From assembly GCA_026984935.1 (NCBI GenBank), contig JALSRD010000006.1, positions 1 to 64,000 on the forward strand: a stretch of DNA of 64,000 bases, read 5' to 3'. The notes beneath the pieces were generated by a model. That model was not told the DNA's origin. It searched no databases and saw only the letters and a list, made by a program, of their open reading frames with translations. Source of the DNA: Desulfobacterales bacterium. GTDB lineage: Bacteria; Desulfobacterota; Desulfobacteria; Desulfobacterales; JALSRD01. The translations under genes and the position numbers were made by a program. Shown here in pieces: positions 46,135-54,891 of the stretch. Position 1 is the first letter of the stretch. Each line of letters starts with the position of its first letter.

Positions 46135-46251
46135 CAGTAAGAAAATAGGACATCCGGCCGGTTACCATCGGCCGGATGTACATTAACGGCTGGGGAGGTT
46201 TGGCGCTGTTTTCGAAAAGCAGCGGAAGCGGTTCCACGGAGATTTTGTTGC

Positions 46252-47172
46252 ATGACTTCAACCGGTTTCATCCTGCAGCAGCTGGTAAACGCCCTGTTTC
46301 TGGGCAGCATCTATGCCCTGATTGCACTGGGGTATACGATGGTTTACGGCATCATCGAACTGATCAACTTCGCCCATGGCGAGCTTTTTACCGCCGGTGC
46401 GTTCATCGGCCTGATCGTACTTTCCGCGCTGCAGTCCGTCGGCTGGGTGGACAGCCACTTCATCCTCACCATGGTGATTGTGTTCGCCATGGCCATGGCG
46501 TATGTGGCCGTTTTGGGGGTGGCCCTCGAGCACGTGGCCTATCGGCCGCTGCGGGATGCCTCGCGCCTGGCCGCGATTCTGAGCGCCCTGGGGATGTCCA
46601 TCTTCCTGTCCAACGGCATGATGCTCAGCCAGGGCGTATCGGACCGCGCCTATCCATCCATCTTCGGCGCCGAGGGCATCACCGTCATGGGCGCCAAGAT
46701 CACCAACGGCCAGATCTTCATCATTCTGCTGGCGGTGGCCCTGATGGTCGCCCTGCAGCTCTTTGTCCACCGCACGCGCCTGGGCAAGGCCATGCGGGCC
46801 ACGGCCCAGAACCGCACCATGTCGCGCATGCTGGGCATCAACATCGACCAGACCATCCGCATCACTTTCATCATCGGGCCGGCCTTGGGGGCCGCGGCCG
46901 GTGTGATGGTGGGCCTCTACTACGGGGCCGTGCGGTTCGACATGGGGTTTATCTTCATGATCAAAGCCTTCGCCGCCGCCATCCTGGGCGGTATCGGCTC
47001 TATCCCGGGAGCCATGATCGGCGGGCTGATCATCGGCGGTGTCGAAGTGCTGTGGGCCGCTTTCCTGCCCAGCGCCTGGAAAGATGTGACCACCTTTACC
47101 CTCTTGATTCTGGTGCTGTATTTCAAACCCAGCGGACTCTGGGGACAGGGTGATGTCGAGGTGCGGGTGTAA
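46252..47172 (+). CDS. livH: Liv-type ABC transporter permease
   Basis: 306 residues, about eight membrane helices. N-terminus FILQQLVNALFLGSIYALIALG, NFAHGELFTAGAF and the C-terminal GGIGSIPGAMIGGLIIG loop are typical of LivH. GGAG lies 10 nt before the ATG. The stop overlaps livM by one base. Confidence 0.94.
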   Translation: MTSTGFILQQLVNALFLGSIYALIALGYTMVYGIIELINFAHGELFTAGAFIGLIVLSALQSVGWVDSHFILTMVIVFAMAMAYVAVLGVALEHVAYRPLRDASRLAAILSALGMSIFLSNGMMLSQGVSDRAYPSIFGAEGITVMGAKITNGQIFIILLAVALMVALQLFVHRTRLGKAMRATAQNRTMSRMLGINIDQTIRITFIIGPALGAAAGVMVGLYYGAVRFDMGFIFMIKAFAAAILGGIGSIPGAMIGGLIIGGVEVLWAAFLPSAWKDVTTFTLLILVLYFKPSGLWGQGDVEVRV

Positions 47173-48404
47173 TGATACGTCAAGAAATCAAGAAACTGGC
47201 GGTTTACTCCGTTTTTCTGGCTATTCTGATTCTTCCCATGGTGGGCTTCCGGACGACGCATTTTGAGGCCGGGCGCGCCTTTAAAGTGCTGGGCCTTTTT
47301 ATTGCCATCCTGGTGGCCAATTTTGTTGCCAAAGTCGTGCGCAGCCGGCGGGGGGAAGATCAGCTGCAGAAAGTATCGCTGGGCGACCGCATCAGCCTGC
47401 GTTTTGCCGAAATCCCTAAGATCTACACGCTCGGCCTGCTGGTGGCCGTTGCCGCCGTTTTTCCCCTGCTGGCGGACAACTATATGATTGATGTGGGCAT
47501 CACCTGCCTGATTTATGTGACCCTCGGTCTGGGGCTCAACATCGTGGTGGGGCTCTGCGGCCTGCTGGATCTGGGCTATATCGCCTTTTACGCGGTGGGG
47601 GCCTACACCTACGCACTGCTCAATCTCAGGTTCGGTGTCTCTTTCTGGGCGGCGCTGCCGGCGGGTGTGCTGATGGGCATGTTCCTGGGCTGCGTCATCG
47701 GCTATCCGACCTTGAAGATGCGCGGTGATTACCTGGCCATCGTCACCATGGGGTTCGGCGAAATCATCCGCCTGGTGCTGAACAACTGGGATAAGCTGAC
47801 CGCCGGACCCAACGGTCTGTTCGGCATGCAAAAGCCGACGCTTTATTACCCTGGATTTCATGACGGCGGGCTGCACTTGTCGGTCTACTCCATTAAAACC
47901 CTGCCGGCGTTGTACTACATGATTCTGATCATCGCCCTGCTGACACTGGTCGGGATCCGGCGCCTGAATGATTCGCGCATCGGTCGCGCCTGGGTGGCCG
48001 TGCGCGAAGACGAGACGGCCGCCGAGCTTTCGGGCGTGCCCACCACCTGGCTCAAGCTGCTGGCCTACGCGCTGGGAGCGGGATTCGCCGCCGTGGCCGG
48101 GGCGTTTTTTGCGGCCAAGCTCAGCTATGTCAACCCGAACTTCTTCATTTTCATGGAATCGTGCATCGTGCTGTGTATCGTGGTGCTGGGCGGTTCCGGA
48201 AGCATCCCCGGTGTTATCGTGGCCGGTTTTATCCTCATCGCGGTGCCGGAAATTTTCCGGGAGCTGCAGAACTACCGCATGCTGGCCTTCGGCGCCATCA
48301 TGGCCATCATGATGGTTCTGAAACCCGACGGGCTGATTCCCGCGCGCCGTCGCCGGGTGCAGATGGCAGAGCGGCGCCAGCTGGCAGGGGAGAGCAATGA
48401 ATAA
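47172..48404 (+). CDS. livM: Liv-type ABC transporter permease
   Basis: 410 residues. An N-terminal extension of about 90 residues with an extra hydrophobic segment precedes the core (LIYVTLGLGLNIVVGLCGLLDLG, GDYLAIVTMGFGEIIRL, ALGAGFAAVAGAFFA, GGSGSIPGVIVAGF). Pairs with LivH. Starts in TAATG with livH and overlaps livF by 8 nt. Confidence 0.94.
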   Translation: MIRQEIKKLAVYSVFLAILILPMVGFRTTHFEAGRAFKVLGLFIAILVANFVAKVVRSRRGEDQLQKVSLGDRISLRFAEIPKIYTLGLLVAVAAVFPLLADNYMIDVGITCLIYVTLGLGLNIVVGLCGLLDLGYIAFYAVGAYTYALLNLRFGVSFWAALPAGVLMGMFLGCVIGYPTLKMRGDYLAIVTMGFGEIIRLVLNNWDKLTAGPNGLFGMQKPTLYYPGFHDGGLHLSVYSIKTLPALYYMILIIALLTLVGIRRLNDSRIGRAWVAVREDETAAELSGVPTTWLKLLAYALGAGFAAVAGAFFAAKLSYVNPNFFIFMESCIVLCIVVLGGSGSIPGVIVAGFILIAVPEIFRELQNYRMLAFGAIMAIMMVLKPDGLIPARRRRVQMAERRQLAGESNE

Positions 48405-49116
48405 GGCGGACGTTCTGGTTCTGAAAAATGTCCACACCTACTATGGCAACATTCACGCCCTCAAGGGTATCGACCTGGCGGTGCCGAAAGGCGGCATTGC
48501 CTGCCTGATCGGCGCCAACGGGGCCGGCAAATCCACCACGCTGATGACCGTGTCCGGTGTGCTGCGTCCCAGGCAGGGTGAGGTTTTTTTCGAAGGCCGT
48601 CCGATCCACGGGACAACCCCCGAGAAGGTGGCCGCCCTGGGAATCGCCCAGAGCCCGGAAGGCCGCCAGATATTTCCCCGCATGTCGGTGCTCGAAAATC
48701 TCGAGATGGGGGCTTTCCTGCGCCGCGACCGGGAGGGCATTCAAAAGGACCTGGAGTGGGTGTACAGCCTGTTCCCGATACTGCAGGACCGCAGAAACCA
48801 GCTGGGCGGCACCCTGAGCGGCGGAGAACAGCAGATGCTGGCCATTGGACGGGCGCTGATGAGCCGGCCCTCGCTGCTGCTGCTGGACGAACCCTCGCTG
48901 GGACTGGCACCCAAAATCGTCGAAACCATTTTCGAGACGATTTTAGAGATCAACAAGCGCGGCACCTCCATTTTCCTGGTCGAGCAGAACGCCCAGATGG
49001 CGCTGAGCATCGCTGAAATCGGTTACGTCATGGAAACCGGCACCATTGTTCTGACCGATCGGGCGGATGCACTGCTGGAAAACGAGCAGGTCAAAAAAGC
49101 CTACCTCGGAGAGTGA
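48397..49116 (+). CDS. livF: Liv-type ABC transporter ATP-binding protein
   Basis: 239 residues. Walker A GANGAGKST, signature LSGGEQQMLAIGRAL, Walker B LLLLDEPSLGLAP, all standard for LivF. Completes the transporter encoded by the five genes from 44164. Confidence 0.95.
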   Translation: MNKADVLVLKNVHTYYGNIHALKGIDLAVPKGGIACLIGANGAGKSTTLMTVSGVLRPRQGEVFFEGRPIHGTTPEKVAALGIAQSPEGRQIFPRMSVLENLEMGAFLRRDREGIQKDLEWVYSLFPILQDRRNQLGGTLSGGEQQMLAIGRALMSRPSLLLLDEPSLGLAPKIVETIFETILEINKRGTSIFLVEQNAQMALSIAEIGYVMETGTIVLTDRADALLENEQVKKAYLGE

Positions 49117-49305
49117 CCGCTGCCGCAGCACCCGGCCGCTGCTTTTAGCGTACCGCACCCTTCCCCCACGACCTTTGAGGCCGGGCGGCGCCTGTTCCCG
49201 CAATTGCAAATTTCTCCTTGAAATGGTGGCGTTCAGTCCCTATCTTGGTTGCAGCCGGCGGAAAAACACGGCCGTTTGCCGTGCCGGCCCGCCAAGGAGG
49301 GGAAG

Positions 49306-49830
49306 ATGCCCGGACAGGCACTGATCATCGTCGACATGCTCAATGATTTTGTCGATCCCGCAGGAGCGCTTTACTGCGGCCCGAGCGCGCGCAAAATCAT
49401 CGGCTTTATTCAGGCCCGGCTGGCCGACTGCCGGCGCAGTGACTGTGTCGTGATTTATCTGCAGGATGCCCACGATGAAGACGACGCTGAATTCAAAAAA
49501 TTCCCCAAACACTGCCTGGCACATTCATGGGGCAGCCGGATTATCCCTGAACTTGAGCCCGAACCTCATGAAAAGGTGATTCCCAAAAAACGCTATTCCG
49601 GATTTTACGGGACCGACCTGGCCGCAACACTAGTTGCGGCGGCGGTTTCCGAAGTTGAGGTGGTGGGTGTCTGTACGTCCATTTGCGTCATGGACACGGT
49701 AGGCGGGCTGGCCAACCGCGACTACAAGGTGCGCGTGCCAGTGGCCGGTGTGGCCGATTTCGATGCCCGCATGCATACTTTTTCACTGCAGCGCATGAAA
49801 CAGATCTATGGAGCGGATATCGTTACATGA
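49306..49830 (+). CDS. pncA: Nicotinamidase-like cysteine hydrolase
   Basis: 174 residues from the ATG at 49306 (AAGGAGGGG upstream). Isochorismatase-like fold with the Asp-Lys-Cys triad: Asp10 in IIVDMLNDF, Lys in IPKKRYSGF and Cys in GVCTSICVMDT. Converts nicotinamide to nicotinate. The assignment is strengthened by the overlapping nicotinate phosphoribosyltransferase gene (ATGA), giving a two-gene NAD salvage unit. Confidence 0.87.
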   Translation: MPGQALIIVDMLNDFVDPAGALYCGPSARKIIGFIQARLADCRRSDCVVIYLQDAHDEDDAEFKKFPKHCLAHSWGSRIIPELEPEPHEKVIPKKRYSGFYGTDLAATLVAAAVSEVEVVGVCTSICVMDTVGGLANRDYKVRVPVAGVADFDARMHTFSLQRMKQIYGADIVT

Positions 49831-51152
49831 CGCCATTTAAACGCATCGGGCCGCTTTTCACCGACCTGTACGAGCTGACCATGGCCGCCGGTTACCACCG
49901 CAACGGGATCTTTGAGCCGGCCACCTTTTCACTCTTTATTCGCGATCACCACCGGCAACGGGCCTTTTATCTGGCCGCCGGCCTCGAAGACGTGCTGCAG
50001 GAGCTGGCCGACTTTCGTTTTTCTCCCGAAGAGATCGATTACCTCAGAGAAACCGGTCTGTTTCAAACGGATTTCATCGACTATATCCGCCAGCTGCATT
50101 TCAGCGGCGATGTATACGCCATGCCCGAGGGCACGGTTTTCTTTCCCGAGGAGCCGCTTGTCGAGATCGATGCGCCCATCGTGGAGGCCCAGCTGCTGGA
50201 GACCTACCTGCTCAACACCATCGGCTTCCAGACCCTGATCGCCTCCAAGGCTGCAAGATGTGTGCAGGCAGCACGCGGAAAAGCACTGATCGACTTTTCA
50301 CTGCGGCGCACCCAGGGCCAGGATGCCGGATTGAAAGTCGCGCGTAGCAGCTACATGGCGGGCTTTGCCGGCACCAGCAACGTACTGGCCGGTAAACTGT
50401 ACAAAATCCCCATCTCAGGGACCATGGCGCATTCGTTCGTGACCGCTTTTGACACCGAGCTGGCGGCTTTCGAAGCCTATGCAGATGCCTTTCCGGACAG
50501 TTGTGTTTTGCTGATCGACACCTACGACACGCTGCAGGGTGCCCGCCATGCCGTCACCGTCGGCCGCCGACTGGCGCAAAAGGGCCATTTGTTGAAGGGC
50601 GTACGCCTCGACAGCGGTGACATAGTGGCTTTGAGCCGCGAGGTGCGCCGTATTCTGGATGCCGGCGGCTTGCCGGATGTAAAAATTTTCGCCAGCAGCG
50701 GGTTCGACGAGTTTTCCATCACCCGAGCACTTGAAAAGGGTGCCTGCATCGATGCTTTTGGAGTGGGCACCAAAATGGGTGTTTCGGCGGATGCCCCCTA
50801 CCTCGATATCGTTTATAAAATGGTCCATTTCAACGGCCGCGGGGTGCGCAAGCTGAGTCCAGGCAAGGCCACACGAGCCGGGCGCAAGCAGGTCTACCGC
50901 CGTCTGGATGGCCGGGAGCGCTACCTTGAAGACACCGTCGCCCTGCGTGAAGAGAGACTCCACGGGATGCAGCCGCTCCTGGAAAAAGTGATGCAGTCCG
51001 GCCAAATCCTGCAACCCATTGCGTCGCTTGACGACCTGCGCCGGCGGGCGGCATCCAATCTGGACGCCCTGGATCCGGTGTACAAAACACCATCGGCCCA
51101 CAATGGCTATCCGGTTTCCATGAGCCGCCGCCTGCTGGAGATTCAGGGATAG
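49827..51152 (+). CDS. pncB: Nicotinate phosphoribosyltransferase
   Basis: Converts nicotinate and PRPP to nicotinate mononucleotide with ATP. 441 residues, family length. LFTDLYELTMAAGY at the N-terminus, FSLRRTQG and the phosphorylated His in GTMAHSFVTAFD are conserved, as is GVRLDSGDIVALS. Starts within the pncA stop (ATGA). Confidence 0.93.
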   Translation: MTPFKRIGPLFTDLYELTMAAGYHRNGIFEPATFSLFIRDHHRQRAFYLAAGLEDVLQELADFRFSPEEIDYLRETGLFQTDFIDYIRQLHFSGDVYAMPEGTVFFPEEPLVEIDAPIVEAQLLETYLLNTIGFQTLIASKAARCVQAARGKALIDFSLRRTQGQDAGLKVARSSYMAGFAGTSNVLAGKLYKIPISGTMAHSFVTAFDTELAAFEAYADAFPDSCVLLIDTYDTLQGARHAVTVGRRLAQKGHLLKGVRLDSGDIVALSREVRRILDAGGLPDVKIFASSGFDEFSITRALEKGACIDAFGVGTKMGVSADAPYLDIVYKMVHFNGRGVRKLSPGKATRAGRKQVYRRLDGRERYLEDTVALREERLHGMQPLLEKVMQSGQILQPIASLDDLRRRAASNLDALDPVYKTPSAHNGYPVSMSRRLLEIQG

Positions 51153-51306
51153 CAGCCAAGGCCGTTTATTTCCTTCCGATACGCCCGGCATTTCCGGCCG
51201 GCGGGATACGCTTTGCGATGGGCCGGAGCGGCGGGGCGTCAGGTCGGCGCGCACCCTTCATCCGTCAAATGCAATTGGCCACCGCACACCATAAACCGCA
51301 GCCGGT

Positions 51307-51335
51307 TTGATATTTTTGTACGATTCTGATAGAAA
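51307..51335 (+). promoter_or_regulatory. Promoter of the TPR/coiled-coil/ATPase operon
   Basis: TTGATA (51307-51312), 17 nt, TAGAAA (51330-51335), 52 nt before the TPR gene start. Confidence 0.45.
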
Positions 51336-51387
51336 ACGGCATTAGCGATGCAATGGAGTATCAATCCAGGATGGGAGGCATAAAAAC

Positions 51388-53667
51388 ATGGGCCGACCGA
51401 AAGCCATCTTTCTTTTGTTTGTCGTCGTTTCCCTTCTCGCCACCAGCTGCTCTTCGGATGAGGAGAAAAGGGTCTCATACCTCAAGAAGGGGCAGCAGTA
51501 TTTCCAGAAGGGGGAGTATAAGAGTGCAGTGCTGGAGTTCAAAAATGCCATTCAGATTGACCCGCAGTATGCGGATGCCTATGCCGGCCTGGCCGAAACT
51601 TTTCTCAAACTGGGCAATGCCCGGGGTGCTTTCCAGGCGTATTCCCAGCTGGCCAAGCTAAAACCCCAGGATGTCGATGCGCAACTCAAACTGGCCACTT
51701 TTTACATGCTGGGCAGAAAACTGGATGAGGCCAAAAAACGGGTGGACCTGGTGCTGGCCAAACAGCCGGACAACATCGAGGCCCTCTACCTGCTCGCCGG
51801 AATCCAGAGCCTGGGGAAAAACCTGTACGCATCGGCCTCGGTTTTCAGGAAGATCATCGACCTTGACAGCAAGCAGACGCGCGCCTACCTGGGACTGGCC
51901 CGGGTGCTGATGCGGCAGGGCAAGCTCCAGGAGGCCGAGAAAAACCTGAAGCAGGCCATTTCCCTGAAACCGGACGACATCCAAGCCCATCTGGCGCTGT
52001 TTGGCTTTTACGTCAGCACGAAAGCTTTTGCGAACGCTGAAAGAGAGATTCGGCAGACGATTGCGGCCCATCCTGAAAATGTCGACCTCTACCTGGTTCT
52101 GGGTAATTTTTACTTTCGCCGGAAAAAACCGGCGGCCGCTGAAAAAGCCTATCTGACGGCTGTGGATAAGGGGGCCAAGACGGTCAAACCCTATATGGTG
52201 GCAGCGGGATTTTACGAAGCCAGCCATCAAAAAGACAAGGCCCTGGCCATGTACCGCAAGGCCCTGGCGCTTGAGCCCGCAAACGTGCGGATTAAAAATA
52301 CCATTGCACGGCATTACTTCCGAAACCGTGAAATGGCGCCGGCCACCAGGATCGTCGACGAGATTCTGAAAAAGCGCCCCAATTATTTCCCGACCCGCAT
52401 GCTGAAAGGCGAAATTGCCGTTGTTCAGAAAAAATTTGACGCGGCCATCGAAATTTTCAACCAACTGATCAAGGAAGAACCCAATTCCTCCCGGGCGTAT
52501 TATTTCAAAGGGGTCGCCTACCTCGGCAAGCACCAGATACGGCTTGCCAAAAACGCCCTGGCCAAGGCCATTGAGCTCAACCCCGACCATGCCAAGGCCC
52601 GGCTGCTGATGGCCGATATTTATCTGCGGGAACATGATTTCGAACTGGCGGCCAAAGCATGCCGTAAGATCCTGGAAAAATTTCCGCATATTTACCGTGC
52701 GCAGCTGATTCTGGGCGATGCACTCATGTACCAGAAAAAAGTCGGACAGGCCGCGCAGGTGTTCGAGCGTTTGATCAAAGAAAAACCGGACAATCCCGCA
52801 GGCTATTACCGATTGGGGCGCCTGCAGCAGATCGAGAAAAAATACGATCTGGCTCTCAAGAGCTTTGAAAAAGCGCTTTCGCTGAACCCCCGGCTCATGG
52901 ATGTTTTCAGCAGCGTTGTGCTGCTGCAGGCTTCGCGTGGAAAATTCGAAGATGCCCTTGAGCGTTGCGACCGTCAGCTGGCGGTCGTCAAGAATTCATC
53001 GGCGGCCAAAGCCATTGTCTACACGCTCAAGGGGAGTCTCTTTCTGGCCAGGCACCAAAGAGATGCGGCGGAGGAAAATTTTAAAAAAGCCATCGCTGTC
53101 AATCCCAATTACCTGCGGCCTTATTACCTCCTGGCGAGAATCTACCTGGCTGAAAAGAAACAGGACCAGGCGATTTCACAGTACGCAGCGGTACTGGCCA
53201 AAAACCCGAAACAGGTGGCCCCCCATATGCTGTTGGGGACCATCTATGACATGCAGAAGCGCTTCGGCCTGTCCGAGAAGCACTACCGGCAGGCCCTGGA
53301 GCTCAATCCCGATTTTGCACCGGCGGCCAACAATCTGGCCTTTCTGCTGGCCCAGAAGAACGAGAAGATTGAAGAGGCCCTCGAGCTGGCCCAGAGGGCC
53401 AAGGAGAAACTGCCGGAAGATCCCAGCATCATGGACACCCTGGGGTGGGTCTATTACAAAAAAGGGCTATATGACAGCGCCATCGACGAATTTAAAGACA
53501 GCCTGGAGAAACTTCCTGAAAACCCGACGGTCAGGTATCATCTCGGTCTGGCGTATTACAAGAAAGGGCAAAAGGCAAAGGCCAGAACCGAGCTTCAAAA
53601 AGCACTGCACCTCGACAGAAATTTTGACGGCGCTGATGAAGCCCGCAAAATACTCGCCGCCCTGTAG
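51388..53667 (+). CDS. TPR-repeat lipoprotein (PrsT-like)
   Basis: 759 residues. Lipoprotein signal with lipobox LLATSC, so the mature protein starts CSSDEEKRV and is anchored in the envelope. The rest is a continuous array of about 20 TPR units (for example YKSAVLEFKNAIQIDPQYAD and YDLALKSFEKALSLNP). Layout and size resemble the PEP-CTERM-system TPR lipoprotein PrsT, but no exosortase lies in the window. It likely scaffolds an exopolysaccharide or secretion complex with the two following genes. Confidence 0.85.
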   Translation: MGRPKAIFLLFVVVSLLATSCSSDEEKRVSYLKKGQQYFQKGEYKSAVLEFKNAIQIDPQYADAYAGLAETFLKLGNARGAFQAYSQLAKLKPQDVDAQLKLATFYMLGRKLDEAKKRVDLVLAKQPDNIEALYLLAGIQSLGKNLYASASVFRKIIDLDSKQTRAYLGLARVLMRQGKLQEAEKNLKQAISLKPDDIQAHLALFGFYVSTKAFANAEREIRQTIAAHPENVDLYLVLGNFYFRRKKPAAAEKAYLTAVDKGAKTVKPYMVAAGFYEASHQKDKALAMYRKALALEPANVRIKNTIARHYFRNREMAPATRIVDEILKKRPNYFPTRMLKGEIAVVQKKFDAAIEIFNQLIKEEPNSSRAYYFKGVAYLGKHQIRLAKNALAKAIELNPDHAKARLLMADIYLREHDFELAAKACRKILEKFPHIYRAQLILGDALMYQKKVGQAAQVFERLIKEKPDNPAGYYRLGRLQQIEKKYDLALKSFEKALSLNPRLMDVFSSVVLLQASRGKFEDALERCDRQLAVVKNSSAAKAIVYTLKGSLFLARHQRDAAEENFKKAIAVNPNYLRPYYLLARIYLAEKKQDQAISQYAAVLAKNPKQVAPHMLLGTIYDMQKRFGLSEKHYRQALELNPDFAPAANNLAFLLAQKNEKIEEALELAQRAKEKLPEDPSIMDTLGWVYYKKGLYDSAIDEFKDSLEKLPENPTVRYHLGLAYYKKGQKAKARTELQKALHLDRNFDGADEARKILAAL

Positions 53668-53722
53668 CGCGTGAGATACCGGACGGCTGAAGCCCAGGAA
53701 AAGAGGACCGCTCGGGTGCGAG

Positions 53723-54871
53723 ATGAAATATTTGTCGTTTAAAATTCTGCTGAGCTGTATCCTGCTGCCCCCGCTGCTCTATGTTTTTTCGGTGCAGGGA
53801 CTGGAAACCTGGTTGCAGCGCAAGTATACACGCGAAGTCGAGCAGGCCTGCACCGGCGATACCGCCCCGCTGTTTAGCGGCAATCTGCGCCTGAGAGACG
53901 CGGTCAGCGCTAATATCGACCGCTTTCTGCGCAACCGGCGGCTCACGGCATGGGGCGTCCGGATCGGTGTGACGGTAACGACCGCGGGCGGGCTGCTGCT
54001 CTACCCGCCGGTCATCGAGGAGCCGCATGCGCCGCTGGTCTCAGACCCCATGAAAATCGCCGCTGAAAACTACCGCCTGATGCAGGCGGGCCTGCGGGTG
54101 AAGGTACAGGTGACACTGGCGTACAATACGCTGCTGACCAACGCCATTTTGGCCTTTTATATCCTCTTCTTCGGGCTGCTGCTCTATGTTTACTACCGCA
54201 AGGGCGCCCACCGTGTCCGGCAGGAGGCACTCGAAAAAAATCGCGAAATCGAACGCCTGAAGTCCTACGAGGAAAAGCGCAGCCGGGGGTTGAAAACCCT
54301 GCAGACCGAGCGTCAGCGGCTGTCAGCGGAACTGGAAGGGCTACGCCGGAAAGTAGAGCGGGAAAAAAACCGCGCCAGTCGCAACGAGGACCAGATGATC
54401 GAGGAAATCGTCGCGCTGGAAAAGAAAATTGCGGAAAACATTGCGCTGCAGAACACCCAACAGCGTGAAATCGAGAGCCTGACGGCAAAAATCCAGAGCT
54501 ATGAAAAGCGCCGCAAACGCGGGGGAAAACATAAAGCCAAGGCCTCCGATGCGGCGGCCAGACGCTTCAAGGCGCTCTATAAAAATCTGACCATCGGGCG
54601 GCGTGCAGTGGAAGGGTTTGCGGAACTCACCGATGATATGCAGATCAAAGCCGAGGAGATTATCCATCAGCTGAACGAGGAACCGGACAGCGTTCCCATC
54701 AAACGCAAGGTGTTTGGCAAAAAGGGCATGGGAACCTTTTTTGAGGTGCTTTTTGCCTATAACGGCCGGCTGTATTTCCGGAAAGGCAAGGACCAGGGAG
54801 TGGAAATACTGGCCATTGGCACCAAGAACTCACAGGCCCGGGATTTGGAATTTTTGCGCAACGTGCCGTGA
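53723..54871 (+). CDS. Membrane protein with long coiled coil, function unknown
   Basis: 382 residues. An N-terminal membrane segment (ILLSCILLPPLLYVFSV), a domain of about 110 residues probably in the periplasm, a second membrane segment at about 133-155 (TLLTNAILAFYILFFGLLLY), then about 120 residues of charged coiled coil (EALEKNREIERLKSYEEKR onward) and a globular C-terminus with a basic patch. No family recognised. With two membrane segments the coiled coil would be cytoplasmic, where it could meet the ATPase encoded next. The ATPase gene starts at or within 20 nt of this stop. Confidence 0.7.
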   Translation: MKYLSFKILLSCILLPPLLYVFSVQGLETWLQRKYTREVEQACTGDTAPLFSGNLRLRDAVSANIDRFLRNRRLTAWGVRIGVTVTTAGGLLLYPPVIEEPHAPLVSDPMKIAAENYRLMQAGLRVKVQVTLAYNTLLTNAILAFYILFFGLLLYVYYRKGAHRVRQEALEKNREIERLKSYEEKRSRGLKTLQTERQRLSAELEGLRRKVEREKNRASRNEDQMIEEIVALEKKIAENIALQNTQQREIESLTAKIQSYEKRRKRGGKHKAKASDAAARRFKALYKNLTIGRRAVEGFAELTDDMQIKAEEIIHQLNEEPDSVPIKRKVFGKKGMGTFFEVLFAYNGRLYFRKGKDQGVEILAIGTKNSQARDLEFLRNVP

Positions 54872-54891
54872 TCTACGGCCGGCGACATGTC

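Noticed and set aside
46920-48437. A 505-codon open frame antisense to livM
   Set aside because: His/Gln-rich shadow composition and no similarity to any family.
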